Of a stretch of DNA of 38,203 bases, positions 16,332 through 24,085 are shown in pieces (position 1 is the stretch's first letter; every line of letters begins with the position of its first letter). The notes under the pieces are model-generated. The model made no database searches. It was not told the origin of the DNA and saw nothing but the letters and a program-made list of their open reading frames with translations. The position numbers and the translations under genes are program-made. This stretch comes from a virus, in the IMG/VR virus record IMGVR_UViG_3300017968_000022, positions 1 to 38,203 of that record; one strand, given 5' to 3'.

Positions 16332-18066
16332 TATCGGTATCGCCTGCATCAGCATCTTGCTGAGCAGTATTTCCTAATGGAGATTCTGTGCCTTCTGTGT
16401 CTTCAGGTGCAGGAACATCACTGCCGCCGCCTAATGCAGAACTTGACATTGGAGCTCCACCAACTGAACCTAATCCTTCAGGATCTTCCATTCCTCCAGG
16501 CATTGTGGTTTTGTTTTCTTCAGCCCATAGTCTTTGATTTTCATAGATTTCATCTTCTGAAAGATTTAAGAAACGCTTCATTGCAAAACGTTTACTGATA
16601 TAAGGTGTTTGGTTGATTTGATTAAAGATGTTTACTTGCTGTGTGTCTAATTCAATCTGTCTATATTTGCCAAAGTTTTGCGGTGCATTAAACTGTAGTT
16701 CAAACATGCCAGAATCAATTTCTATACCTCTGTTTTTTAAGAACATTTTGAATTCTCTGTCAACACTAGGCTGTATAAAATTCTGTATTCTTTGACAGAA
16801 TTTTGTAAATCTAAATTCTTGAATGTATGCAGTACCAACTCTGCCATCTGTGAAAGCAGTCTGTGGATCATTTGGTGAACTTGGCATATACGCACTAGGT
16901 ATTCTAAGACCTTTCATTAATTTGTCATTGAAATATCTTAAATCGTCAATTTCGCCTAGATTAGAACCGCCTGGTAATGTTTCAACTTTTGAACCTCTGC
17001 CTTCAGCCGTCTGTGCAAAGAAATAATCTTCTATCATTGACAACGGATTATATGTGGAATCTGTTATGTTAGCACCACCACCTGTTCTGTTAGGAATTCT
17101 TCTTTGATGAATTTCATTTTTGACTCGTTCAATAAAGCCCATAGCTTTTGATGTTGGCATGTTGCCTACATCTATGTAGAATACTCTACGCTCTGGTGCT
17201 CTTTGCACACGATAGATAATGATTGCATCTTCTAACAGTTCTTTTTGTTTGTAGGTTTTGAAAATAGGTTCTAACAAACTAACTCCAAAAGGCCAGTATC
17301 TATCCATGCCTTCTGTTAAGCTCAAATGTACCACATGAGATGCATCAATTGGATACACAGTGGCATCACGTTGAAATCTTCCGCCACCTAAACCTCCAGT
17401 ACCGCTGTATGGTTGTGATGATCTGTTGCTCATGCCACCTGACATAGGGTGTGCCATTGTGCCAGCATAGCCGCCGCCAGTTGGTGATACAAAATTCTGT
17501 GAATATGAATCTGATGTGATGTTTAGACTTTTTACATTGAGATCTAAATTTTTAATAAAATATGCTTCAGGCTTTTTGCCTTTGCCTTCATTGACCACAA
17601 TACGTTCAACATTGCCTGGATCAACCCAATACCATTTGTATGTTTTAGGATCTCTGACAAATATTTGATCTCCATACTTGATGGTGTTTCTTACCATTTT
17701 GAAACAACGTTTTTGCCATTGATTGATTTTGTTCCATTGCATCAATGCATTTTGTAAAAGTGCAGTTTCTGTGTCTGTTGGTTCTTCTTTGTACTGAATA
17801 TGAAATGGTGAACCTGTTTTTTCATCTGACTGAGAACTAAATTCTGCAATAGTGTCTAGTGCAGAGTTAATTTCTGTATCTAAGTCCATCATATCATATT
17901 GATAATATCTTTCACGTCTGTTTGGTTGGCCAGCATATACTTCTGGTAGCCACGTGTTGTATTTTGAATGCTGAGTACTGCCGGTATAAGATGATGATGT
18001 TGATCCCACCGGTGAGTTTGTACCAGACTCTGTGTTGTATTCTTTAAAGTATTTTCGCCAGCTCAT
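16321..18066 (-). CDS. gp20: Portal vertex protein, gp20-like
   Basis: Forms the dodecameric portal through which DNA enters the head. The 581-residue protein shows gp20 landmarks: YYQYDMMDLDTEINSALD (residues 54-71), MRNT-like KMVRNTIKYGDQIFV, WYWVDPGNVERI, VVHLSLTEGMDRYWPFGVS, YRVQRAPERRVFYIDVGNMP, and KVETLPGGSNLGEIDDL followed by the KLMKGLRIPSAYMP helix. T4 gp20 has 524 residues. An Asp/Ser/Gly-rich C-terminal tail is disordered. There is no ribosome binding site: the ATG is exactly 5 nt after an AATAAATA late element, predicting a leaderless mRNA. Confidence 0.95.
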   Translation of the reverse strand: MSWRKYFKEYNTESGTNSPVGSTSSSYTGSTQHSKYNTWLPEVYAGQPNRRERYYQYDMMDLDTEINSALDTIAEFSSQSDEKTGSPFHIQYKEEPTDTETALLQNALMQWNKINQWQKRCFKMVRNTIKYGDQIFVRDPKTYKWYWVDPGNVERIVVNEGKGKKPEAYFIKNLDLNVKSLNITSDSYSQNFVSPTGGGYAGTMAHPMSGGMSNRSSQPYSGTGGLGGGRFQRDATVYPIDASHVVHLSLTEGMDRYWPFGVSLLEPIFKTYKQKELLEDAIIIYRVQRAPERRVFYIDVGNMPTSKAMGFIERVKNEIHQRRIPNRTGGGANITDSTYNPLSMIEDYFFAQTAEGRGSKVETLPGGSNLGEIDDLRYFNDKLMKGLRIPSAYMPSSPNDPQTAFTDGRVGTAYIQEFRFTKFCQRIQNFIQPSVDREFKMFLKNRGIEIDSGMFELQFNAPQNFGKYRQIELDTQQVNIFNQINQTPYISKRFAMKRFLNLSEDEIYENQRLWAEENKTTMPGGMEDPEGLGSVGGAPMSSSALGGGSDVPAPEDTEGTESPLGNTAQQDADAGDTDTSA

Positions 18067-18071
18067 AATGT

Positions 18072-18077
18072 TATTTA
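18072..18077 (-). promoter_or_regulatory. Late promoter element (AATAAATA) of gp20, leaderless spacing
   Basis: TAAATA on the minus strand is separated from the gp20 ATG (18066) by exactly 5 nt. With a T4-type start 6 nt after the element, transcription would begin at the A of the ATG. Confidence 0.65.
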
Positions 18078-18114
18078 TTGTATGCTTTTATAATTGTTTT
18101 GTCAAGTAATATTA

Positions 18115-21100
18115 TTATGGATGATCTGCACCACTTGCCACTACCCAATTTTCAAAATTCTGTTTTCCTTTTTTGGTTTCACCCAATTGTTCTGCCTGCA
18201 TTCTGGCTATATTATCCAAAATATCAGATGCTTTTTTGGTGTTTTCAGCAATTATTTCTTCTGTGGTTTTTTCTCTTTTGGTGTAATCATCCGGATTGCC
18301 AAACATAGGCATAATTTTGATATTGCTGTCTGGTTTAATTGCGCCATCAGTTTGCTGTGTTCCTGTGCCTGTACCTGTGTCTGCTTGTGTTAGACTACCT
18401 GATGCTGATGACTGATTGAAGTTGTATCCAAATCTTCCCATTTCTTCTGTGAGATACTGTCGCAACTGTTCGTTGGTAGCATCTGCTAGTGACACAATCT
18501 GATTACCATCTGGTCCAGTGAAAATTTTTCTAAAATTAGGATCAGATCTGAGTTTACCTAAATCAACTCCAGAAATATCAGTTAATTGCAATAATAGTTC
18601 TTTTTCTTTTTTCTTAAGTTCATCTAATTGTGCTTGATATATTCCAGGATCAATTTCACTCTGCGATTTTTTCAACACTCGCATATCGCCGGCTACTTTT
18701 TGTAAATTAGAATTTATTTCATCAGCTGATTCAAAATCTTCAGCAGAGTAGCCTAACGGAGTAACCGAAGCTACACCTCGCATTATACCAGCACCAATAC
18801 CACGTTCTAATATATCTCCTAGTCCGTTGAATATTCCTCCAAATGCTCTAGTTAATGCTTCCCAAAATGTCATTCTACCAGAAAACAAATCAGCAAAGTA
18901 ATTTGTGATTCCAGTAAAGGCTTCGTTTATCATTTGAAACCCTGGCCCTTTAAGCCAATCAGCTACACTTTCAACAGCACCTGTAAATTTGTCAACTAAA
19001 AATTGAAAACCGTTTACTGTGTCTTCGTTTAAAAATGCTAACGCTACTTTGGTAAACGCTGTTCTAATTTTTGCTAGAGCTAGTGCCATTTGATTTTGTG
19101 CTCGGCCTAAAGCACCTGCGTCAATCTCGCTCATGGTTTTTACCATTTCAGCAAATGTGTTATCATCAACTGTTTCATTTAAGTTTGCCAGTCTAATCAC
19201 AAACTTGGCCATTGGATCGCCACTGATTTCTAAAGCTCTTAAAAACTGTCTTGAGTTAGCATCAACTGTTCCAATGGTTTCTCTAAAATCATCTAATGCC
19301 CCTACAACATTACCTCCACGTCCGGCTTCGTATGATAAATTCTGTAAACTCTGTAATAGACCTGGAGACACTCTGGCCAAATCTTGACCAAACTGTGTAA
19401 ACTGTAAACCACCTCTACCTATACCTTCAGAAAGTGCTGTTGTTAATTCTTGTCCTAGATCAGGTCCAAATGCGGCCAAGCCGGCAAATGCAGTCTGACT
19501 TGATGCTAATGCACTCTGTCTTAGGTCTGATGGCAACATCTGTAATGCATTTGTAAATGATTCAATAGCACTGGCTTGTAAAACCATCTGTCTAATCACA
19601 TCATTTGATGTATTGGTCAATCTAGTAAATGCCTGTGTGGTTCTTAAAACTCTAACTGTGTTGTCACTAATCTGTTTGTTATTGCCTTCAAGATCAAAAC
19701 CTAAAATTCGCATTGCTTCTGCTGTTTCAACAGTGGCTTGCGACAGTTCTTGGTTACTTAAACCTAAATAGCCTTGTTCTCTTAATAGCCCTTGTGTGTT
19801 TTGAATTGCATCTGTGACAGTTTTTGTTCCATACTCGCCCATTACTGTTGCAAACTCTCCACTTAATTCTATAAACTGATCTAAACTTAAACTGGCGTCT
19901 GCGGCTCTGGCGGCAAATGTGGCAATGCCATCAGCTACGCCGGCATTTGGTCCTGTGGCATCTGCTATTTCGTTAAAGCCTCTTCTAAAGATAGTATTCT
20001 CTAATCGGCCTAATCTCATTAAAAATTTAAATGCGGCTTTGAGTCCTGAAATTAAACCGGCAATGGCCGCTGTTGCTGGATTAAGTAATCTACCAAATTT
20101 TGCAAAGCCACCTATTACACCACCAAGTACTCCTCCTTTGCCACCTAATGTATCCATTAGTTTGCCAATCATTCCTTTGTTGGCTTTGGTATTACTGTCT
20201 AATGCTTGTTTTACTGCTTTTAATTCTTCTTTATTATTATCATTTGATGCTTGTTGAGGTTTAGATTCTTTTTCTGTGATACCAGCAGTTTTTTCGGTTG
20301 CAACAGCAATTCTTTCTAGCATTTGAATTATTTGTGTGTTTTCAAAACCAGATACTGCACCAGTTGGTGTTTGGGGTGTGCCGGATGATTCATCATCTTG
20401 TTTTTGAGTTAGCGGTTGATTAGATGACTGTTGATTAATTGACTGTTGTAATTTAGATGCTAGATCGTCAAATGAACTTCCAATAGCTTCTGCAAAAACC
20501 GAACCAATCTTTTCGGGTGTTTGTGCATTTATATTATTGATTAAACTTTTATTGTCCTGAACCAGTTGATCAATTGCTGACTTGTATGCTTCACTAGTAG
20601 TATCAACTGTGCTTAAAAAACTTTTATTGTCTTGGACTAACTGATCAATTGCTGACTTGTAAGTTTCGCCTGTAGAATCAACTGTGCTTAAAAAACTCTT
20701 GTTGTCTTGAACCAGTTGATCAATTGCTGACTTGTACGCTTCGCCTGTAGAATCAACTGTGTTTAAAAAATTTTTATTATCAGAAATAAGTTGGGATATT
20801 GCTGTTTTTAAAACCGATGAGTCTGATTTGGCTTCACTGACTAGATCTTTATTCTGTGCAACTAAATTCTGTAACTCTTGTTCAATTGCAGTTGTGTCAA
20901 TTTCTACTTTAGTTTCTTTGTTTTTAGTAGCACTTGTTTTTGCTTCATTTTTAAAAAAATTCAATATAGATTCAAGTGTTTTGGCTTGAGTATCAAGTTT
21001 TTTAAATCCGGATTGATTACGAGATGCTAACTGATTAACAGCCTTAATCAATTCCTGAATACTGCGATCATACGCAAATTCTGGTATTGAATAATTTGTT

Positions 21101-21132
21101 CCGTCTATGTTTAAATCTACACGATCTGCCAT
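18115..21132 (-). CDS. Tail tape-measure protein candidate
   Basis: A 1005-residue protein with the build of a tape measure. Residues 1-330 are charged helix with a tandem 25-residue repeat ((S)AIDQLVQDNKSFLSTVDST, copies at 110-134, 135-159, 160-184, 185-208). A hydrophobic Gly/Ala-rich region follows at about 332-378 (GGVLGGVIGGFAKFGRLL, AAIAGLISGLKAAFKFL). A long helical centre contains TEM-type segments such as ARAADASLSLDQF and PGLLQSLQNLSYEAGRGG, then a hydrophobic stretch around 740-790 and a disordered Thr/Gly-rich tail. It may be the counterpart of T4 gp29 (590 residues), which I cannot otherwise find here. The divergent gp26-like gene with a frameshift supports the tape-measure reading. 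The upstream leader has no close ribosome binding site. Confidence 0.65.
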   Translation of the reverse strand: MADRVDLNIDGTNYSIPEFAYDRSIQELIKAVNQLASRNQSGFKKLDTQAKTLESILNFFKNEAKTSATKNKETKVEIDTTAIEQELQNLVAQNKDLVSEAKSDSSVLKTAISQLISDNKNFLNTVDSTGEAYKSAIDQLVQDNKSFLSTVDSTGETYKSAIDQLVQDNKSFLSTVDTTSEAYKSAIDQLVQDNKSLINNINAQTPEKIGSVFAEAIGSSFDDLASKLQQSINQQSSNQPLTQKQDDESSGTPQTPTGAVSGFENTQIIQMLERIAVATEKTAGITEKESKPQQASNDNNKEELKAVKQALDSNTKANKGMIGKLMDTLGGKGGVLGGVIGGFAKFGRLLNPATAAIAGLISGLKAAFKFLMRLGRLENTIFRRGFNEIADATGPNAGVADGIATFAARAADASLSLDQFIELSGEFATVMGEYGTKTVTDAIQNTQGLLREQGYLGLSNQELSQATVETAEAMRILGFDLEGNNKQISDNTVRVLRTTQAFTRLTNTSNDVIRQMVLQASAIESFTNALQMLPSDLRQSALASSQTAFAGLAAFGPDLGQELTTALSEGIGRGGLQFTQFGQDLARVSPGLLQSLQNLSYEAGRGGNVVGALDDFRETIGTVDANSRQFLRALEISGDPMAKFVIRLANLNETVDDNTFAEMVKTMSEIDAGALGRAQNQMALALAKIRTAFTKVALAFLNEDTVNGFQFLVDKFTGAVESVADWLKGPGFQMINEAFTGITNYFADLFSGRMTFWEALTRAFGGIFNGLGDILERGIGAGIMRGVASVTPLGYSAEDFESADEINSNLQKVAGDMRVLKKSQSEIDPGIYQAQLDELKKKEKELLLQLTDISGVDLGKLRSDPNFRKIFTGPDGNQIVSLADATNEQLRQYLTEEMGRFGYNFNQSSASGSLTQADTGTGTGTQQTDGAIKPDSNIKIMPMFGNPDDYTKREKTTEEIIAENTKKASDILDNIARMQAEQLGETKKGKQNFENWVVASGADHP
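20509..20805 (-). repeat. 75-bp in-frame tandem repeat in the tape-measure candidate
   Basis: Four consecutive 75-bp units encode 25 residues each (consensus SAIDQLVQDNKSFLSTVDST plus GEAYK). The two middle units are almost identical; the outer ones have diverged. A more degenerate unit may precede them (residues 80-109). In-frame repeat number would directly change protein length. Confidence 0.85.
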
Positions 21133-21168
21133 GATAAATAATATTAACTACAGTGTTAATTCGCTCCC

Positions 21169-21175
21169 ATAAATA
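21169..21175 (+). promoter_or_regulatory. Candidate late element (ATAAATA) for the gp26-like gene
   Basis: ATAAATA on the plus strand. A start 6 nt downstream falls at about 21181, the same base predicted for the opposing minus-strand promoter at 21187-21194. The leader to the ATG at 21245 would be about 64 nt with AAGGAA at 21229-21234. A second TAAATA lies at 21135-21140. Confidence 0.4.
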
Positions 21176-21186
21176 TCTGCTACAGG

Positions 21187-21194
21187 TATTTATA
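21187..21194 (-). promoter_or_regulatory. Late promoter TATAAATA of the tape-measure candidate
   Basis: A perfect late octamer on the minus strand, 55 nt before the ATG at 21132. The leader has a GGGAGC sequence, but about 35 nt from the ATG. Confidence 0.7.
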
Positions 21195-21244
21195 TGTGTA
21201 ATTAAGCACAATGTTAATATTTGATAAAAAGGAACAATAATAAT

Positions 21245-22081
21245 ATGTCAACAACTACACCGGGTAATCCGCTAAAAAAATATTATCGTACACCCAAACT
21301 GTATATCACATTGCCTTCTGGTGGCAAATTCAACCAAGTAGCCGACGAAGCCATGAACGGTGAACTTCCGGTGTATGCCATGACCAGTAGAGACGAACTC
21401 TTGTTGAGAAATCCAGATGCACTGTTAAACGGTGATGCTATAGTACAAGCAATCCAGAGCTGTGTGCCAGCAATCAAAGATCCAAAACAGTTGCCTGTTT
21501 GTGATATTGACTTGATTCTAATTGCAATCAGACAAGCCACATACGGAGAAATCATGGAAGCCAAATTGAAATCTCCACATTCAGGAAAAACTGACAGCTA
21601 TGATGTAAACCTCAGTGCCATTATTGATAACGTACAATCGTTACCTGATGAAACACATGTTACACTGAATAACAGTTGTACTGTTTATGTAAGACCGTTC
21701 AGTTACACAATTCAAACCAGACTAAATCTTTTGGCATTTGATCAAGCCAAAACAATTCGTGACGTTGGCGAAGTGTCTGAAAAATCAGCACAACAATTCA
21801 AAGCCATGTTTTTAAAACTAGCAAACACAAACATGGATGTGATTGCTGAATCTATTGTGAAAATCACAACACCCGAAGGTGACGAAATCACAGACTTGAA
21901 TATGATCAAAGAATTTTTAGAAAATCTAGAAAGTGTTGACAGCAAAAAAATTGACAAAAGAATCGATGAGCTAAACAAAGCTGTGGTCAACACCAAGCAA
22001 GAATTTGCCTGCACAGAGACTGGTAAAACGTTTGAAGCAGAAGTCAAATTGGATCCTGCTGATTTTTTCGTCAATTCTTAA
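21245..22081 (+). CDS. gp26: Baseplate hub gp26-like protein, 0-frame product (probable tail assembly chaperone)
   Basis: A 278-residue protein starting MSTTTPGNPLKKYYRTPKL, with AAGGAA 10 nt upstream (the TTG-type extension to 21221 is less likely). Landmarks are LYITLPSGGKF, VYAMTSRDELLLRNPDALLN (residues 51-70), SCVPAIKD, and DIDLILIAIRQATYG, then a C-terminal ACTETGKTFEAEVKLDPADFF. This layout matches proteins annotated as baseplate hub gp26 in marine T4-like phages. The last codons contain the slippery heptamer T-TTT-TTC. The gene is divergent from the tape-measure candidate, the usual partner of tail assembly chaperones, so I infer that it is one. Confidence 0.82.
   Translation: MSTTTPGNPLKKYYRTPKLYITLPSGGKFNQVADEAMNGELPVYAMTSRDELLLRNPDALLNGDAIVQAIQSCVPAIKDPKQLPVCDIDLILIAIRQATYGEIMEAKLKSPHSGKTDSYDVNLSAIIDNVQSLPDETHVTLNNSCTVYVRPFSYTIQTRLNLLAFDQAKTIRDVGEVSEKSAQQFKAMFLKLANTNMDVIAESIVKITTPEGDEITDLNMIKEFLENLESVDSKKIDKRIDELNKAVVNTKQEFACTETGKTFEAEVKLDPADFFVNS
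22063..22069 (+). other. Programmed -1 ribosomal frameshift site (T TTT TTC)
   Basis: In the gp26-like frame the codons read GAT TTT TTC, a canonical X-XXY-YYZ heptamer. Frame -1 has a TGA at 22060-22062 and is then open to 22297-22299, so a shift can only occur in the 19-nt window 22063-22081, where the heptamer lies. No convincing downstream pseudoknot was seen. Confidence 0.75.
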
Positions 22082-22299
22082 TCACATCCGAGCCGTCTGA
22101 CATTGTTACCTACTTTGGCGAACTAGCCAGCGAAACCAAAGCTATTCATAGAAGTGTAGCAGAAATTTGTTGGTACATGCGAGGCTCTATCACTTATGAA
22201 GAAGCCTGGAACCTTACCTACGAAGAAAAGAAGGTAATTGAAGAATTCCTCAAAGAAAATATTGAAAAGTTTAAAGGTTCAATGACTCCGGTTGTTTAA
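22063..22299 (+). CDS. C-terminal extension made by -1 frameshift from the gp26-like gene
   Basis: This frame codes for about 76 residues after the shift (RQFLITSEPSDIVTYFGEL ... SVAEICWYMRGSITYEEAWN ... ENIEKFKGSMTPVV). It has no ATG, GTG or TTG near its beginning; the only ATG is half-way along, at the Met of CWYMRG. The protein segment is well formed, with two helices and a conserved-looking CWYMRGSITYEEAW core, so it must be read by another route. A -1 shift at 22063-22069 would fuse it to residue 275 of the gp26-like protein, giving a 351-residue product, like the G/GT pairs of lambda-type tail chaperones. The end overlaps the stop of the convergent methyltransferase gene by 4 nt. Confidence 0.78.
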   Translation, partial: FFRQFLITSEPSDIVTYFGELASETKAIHRSVAEICWYMRGSITYEEAWNLTYEEKKVIEEFLKENIEKFKGSMTPVV

Positions 22300-22997
22300 T
22301 GTTTTAAAAAAACAAATTCACCTTTTGTTACACCATGTGGATTAGTAAAAATGTTTTGTTTCAACATTTTAATATCATCAGATCTGAAATGTTCAAACAT
22401 GGTTGTGGCTTTGTTGTTGTTTGTTTCTAACACACATATTTTAAAATCAATCTCTTTCAAATCCACATTGACTTCTTCACCTTCGATATCTATCAAAATA
22501 ATATCACAAGCAGGTAAGTCTTTGTAGTGTGTGTTTGGCACTTGGCGAGTTGGTTGTGTTTTGTCATCTAACAAGTAACTGAGTTCCATGGCCAACAGTT
22601 TGTCGTTGGGACCGGTATCAACTTGATCACTTTCGATAGACGATACTGCAGAATGTATAAAAGATGTATTTTCTAAACCTAACTGTTGTTTTAAATCATT
22701 AGCAATATTGATACTTGTTTTGTCAATGTCATAGCCGGTCCATGAGTTTATTTTTTGTTTGCCAAGTAATACATCAATAAAACTTAAGAATCCAAAACTG
22801 CAACCTAATTCTATCACATCAATTGGTCGATCGAATTTGATACTGTTGCGACAATCCCACACAATACTCTCGATAGTTCTAGATCTAACTCGTTTTTTCA
22901 GCATGGTATCATGATGATCTTGTACAAAGCCATGGCTGTGGTTTTTTAGTTTTTCAATGAATAATTGATAAAGTTGAGATTCTGTTATTTGTTTCAT
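22296..22997 (-). CDS. FkbM-like SAM-dependent methyltransferase
   Basis: Transfers a methyl group from S-adenosylmethionine; acceptor unknown. The 233-residue protein has motif I VIELGCSFGFLSF (residues 61-73, E63, G65, G69), the acidic ribose-binding loop GYDID (88-92), and CDIILIDIEGEEVNVDL (about residue 160 onward), the D-x-E-G-x-E signature of FkbM-type O-methyltransferases. A C-terminal FLKH ends the fold. The ATG lies 9 nt after an AATAAATA late element with no ribosome binding site. It borders the gene-free region 22998-23581. Its isolation next to an orphan and a nuclease makes this an accessory, replaceable-looking segment. Confidence 0.8.
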   Translation of the reverse strand: MKQITESQLYQLFIEKLKNHSHGFVQDHHDTMLKKRVRSRTIESIVWDCRNSIKFDRPIDVIELGCSFGFLSFIDVLLGKQKINSWTGYDIDKTSINIANDLKQQLGLENTSFIHSAVSSIESDQVDTGPNDKLLAMELSYLLDDKTQPTRQVPNTHYKDLPACDIILIDIEGEEVNVDLKEIDFKICVLETNNNKATTMFEHFRSDDIKMLKQNIFTNPHGVTKGEFVFLKH

Positions 22998-23006
22998 GTT
23001 TAAAAA

Positions 23007-23014
23007 TATTTATT
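23007..23014 (-). promoter_or_regulatory. Late promoter element (AATAAATA) of the methyltransferase gene
   Basis: AATAAATA on the minus strand ends 9 nt before the ATG at 22997. No ribosome binding site is present, so a leader of about 4 nt is predicted. Confidence 0.55.
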
Positions 23015-23484
23015 TCTACGTAGGCATAGAGCTCTGCTCTATGGTACAACGCTCTGCGTTAGTTTCTTTTAGATTTATAATTGTGATTATCGTATTAGAA
23101 AAAATGATTTGTATGTGTTTTTTAACCCTATTACCTGGATTTGGCCATACTTCACCCAGTAACGGGTGAAGGGACCTTGATAAATTATTACCAGAGATCA
23201 GTCATCCAACTTGCGGAACCTATGGAGGCGGTTGGCCGATACCCCCGTCATTCCTACTTCATCCAACGGAACTTGTACATACCCAAAGTTGGCTGTTTAC
23301 ATACAAGCTAACAGTTGCATCTCTTTTTCTAGCAGAGCTGTTATCATTTGTGCCTAAGTTAACACTTGCCTTGCAACACCAGATTCACCACCTACTTGAT
23401 TCGGCGCATTTCTGAGATATAATTATCAGTTTGGTTGCTATGTTTTGCCTGAGTTGTGCCTATGTGAGCCTATAGTTTGCAATT

Positions 23485-23512
23485 ATTACATAAATGTACC
23501 CTGGATTGTCAA
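23485..23512 (-). promoter_or_regulatory. Sigma70-type promoter reading into the gene-free region
   Basis: On the minus strand GGTTGACA (TTGACA 23512-23507), 16 nt, TGTAAT (23490-23485; 5 of 6 matches). The start would be near 23478. No gene begins within 480 nt, which points to a noncoding transcript. The GG before TTGACA is shared with the promoters at 29950-29979 and 36297-36325. Confidence 0.5.
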
Positions 23513-23520
23513 CCTTTTTG

Positions 23521-23549
23521 TTGCATTTTTTTTTAAAACCGTGTATATT
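23521..23549 (+). promoter_or_regulatory. Sigma70-like promoter of the PD-(D/E)XK nuclease gene
   Basis: TTGCAT (23521-23526), 17 nt, TATATT (23544-23549) on the plus strand. The leader carries AAGGAAAAGC directly before the ATG at 23582. It is divergent from the minus-strand promoter 9 nt away. Confidence 0.4.
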
Positions 23550-23581
23550 GTATTATAACATAGCAAAAAGCAAGGAAAAGC

Positions 23582-24085
23582 ATGAGTGGTAGAAAAAGCA
23601 AAAACAAAGGAAAATCGTACGAAAGAGATGTTGCAAACTTTTTGAGTGAGCTGTATCAAGAAAGTTTTACCAGAGTTCCTTACTCGGGAGCATTTGTAGG
23701 CGGACAAAACATTGCCAGAATACAACATCTAAGTGAACAGCAAACTAGAGGATTCAAAGGTGATATAATACCACCTGAAAGTTTTCCTTTGCTTGTGATA
23801 GAAGCAAAAAACTATGGCGAATTTAGATGGAATCAATTGGCATTAGGTGACGACGTAAAACAGCTAAATGAATGGATATCACAAGCATCAGAAAGTTGTG
23901 AACCAAATGACAAATGGTTGTTGTGTGTTAAAATTTCAAGACAAGGTGAATTTGTACTTTGGGATCCTGCACAATGGAAAGATTTAATATATACTAAAAC
24001 ATATCAAACTTATCAATATATTAGTTACAAAGAGTTTTGGGAAAAAAATAAAAATGCAGTCAAGCAACAAAGTAACAATCAATGA
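23582..24085 (+). CDS. PD-(D/E)XK nuclease-like protein
   Basis: A 167-residue protein with the restriction-endonuclease-like core: E14 in KSYERDVANFL, then FKGDIIPPE with D61, then LLVIEAKNYGEF with E74 and K76. This is the D-(n)-ExK catalytic layout of Holliday junction resolvases and related nucleases, and the short length fits an Hjc/RecB-like single domain. A clear AAGGAA site precedes the ATG, and a sigma70-like promoter suggests early or middle expression, matching a DNA-repair or recombination role. Its end overlaps the next gene by 32 nt. The precise substrate (junction, flap or host DNA) cannot be told. Confidence 0.75.
   Translation: MSGRKSKNKGKSYERDVANFLSELYQESFTRVPYSGAFVGGQNIARIQHLSEQQTRGFKGDIIPPESFPLLVIEAKNYGEFRWNQLALGDDVKQLNEWISQASESCEPNDKWLLCVKISRQGEFVLWDPAQWKDLIYTKTYQTYQYISYKEFWEKNKNAVKQQSNNQ

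Larger units (their letters stand above)
22998..23581. other. 584-bp gene-free region with RNA-like structure; candidate noncoding RNA
   Basis: No convincing coding sequence. The part from about 23130 to 23460 is visibly richer in G and C than the surrounding genes and holds several inverted repeats. These are an 8-bp stem CTTCACCC/GGGTGAAG (23150-23157/23164-23171), CATAGAG/CTCTATG (23025-23031/23037-23043), AACGC/GCGTT (23048-23060), CCAAC/GTTGG (23206-23210/23231-23235) and GTTGGC/GCTAAC (23288-23312). The nonamer TCATCCAAC occurs twice, at 23202 and 23260. A sigma70-type promoter at 23485-23512 points leftward into it. No tRNA, tmRNA, RNase P or known riboswitch signature was recognised. 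Confidence 0.6.

Noticed and set aside
20509-20805. Regular 75-bp repeats considered as a CRISPR array.
   Set aside because: The units are contiguous, in frame and without spacers; they are protein repeats.
23150-23171. Strong 8-bp hairpin considered as a terminator.
   Set aside because: There is no T run after it on either strand, so it is more likely part of an RNA fold.
23174-23413. Plus-strand frame open for about 80 codons inside the gene-free region, and a 29-codon ATG frame at about 23222.
   Set aside because: The long frame has no ATG, the short one has no ribosome binding site, and codon use (CCC, CGG, GGC) is unlike the phage genes. Structure fits RNA better.
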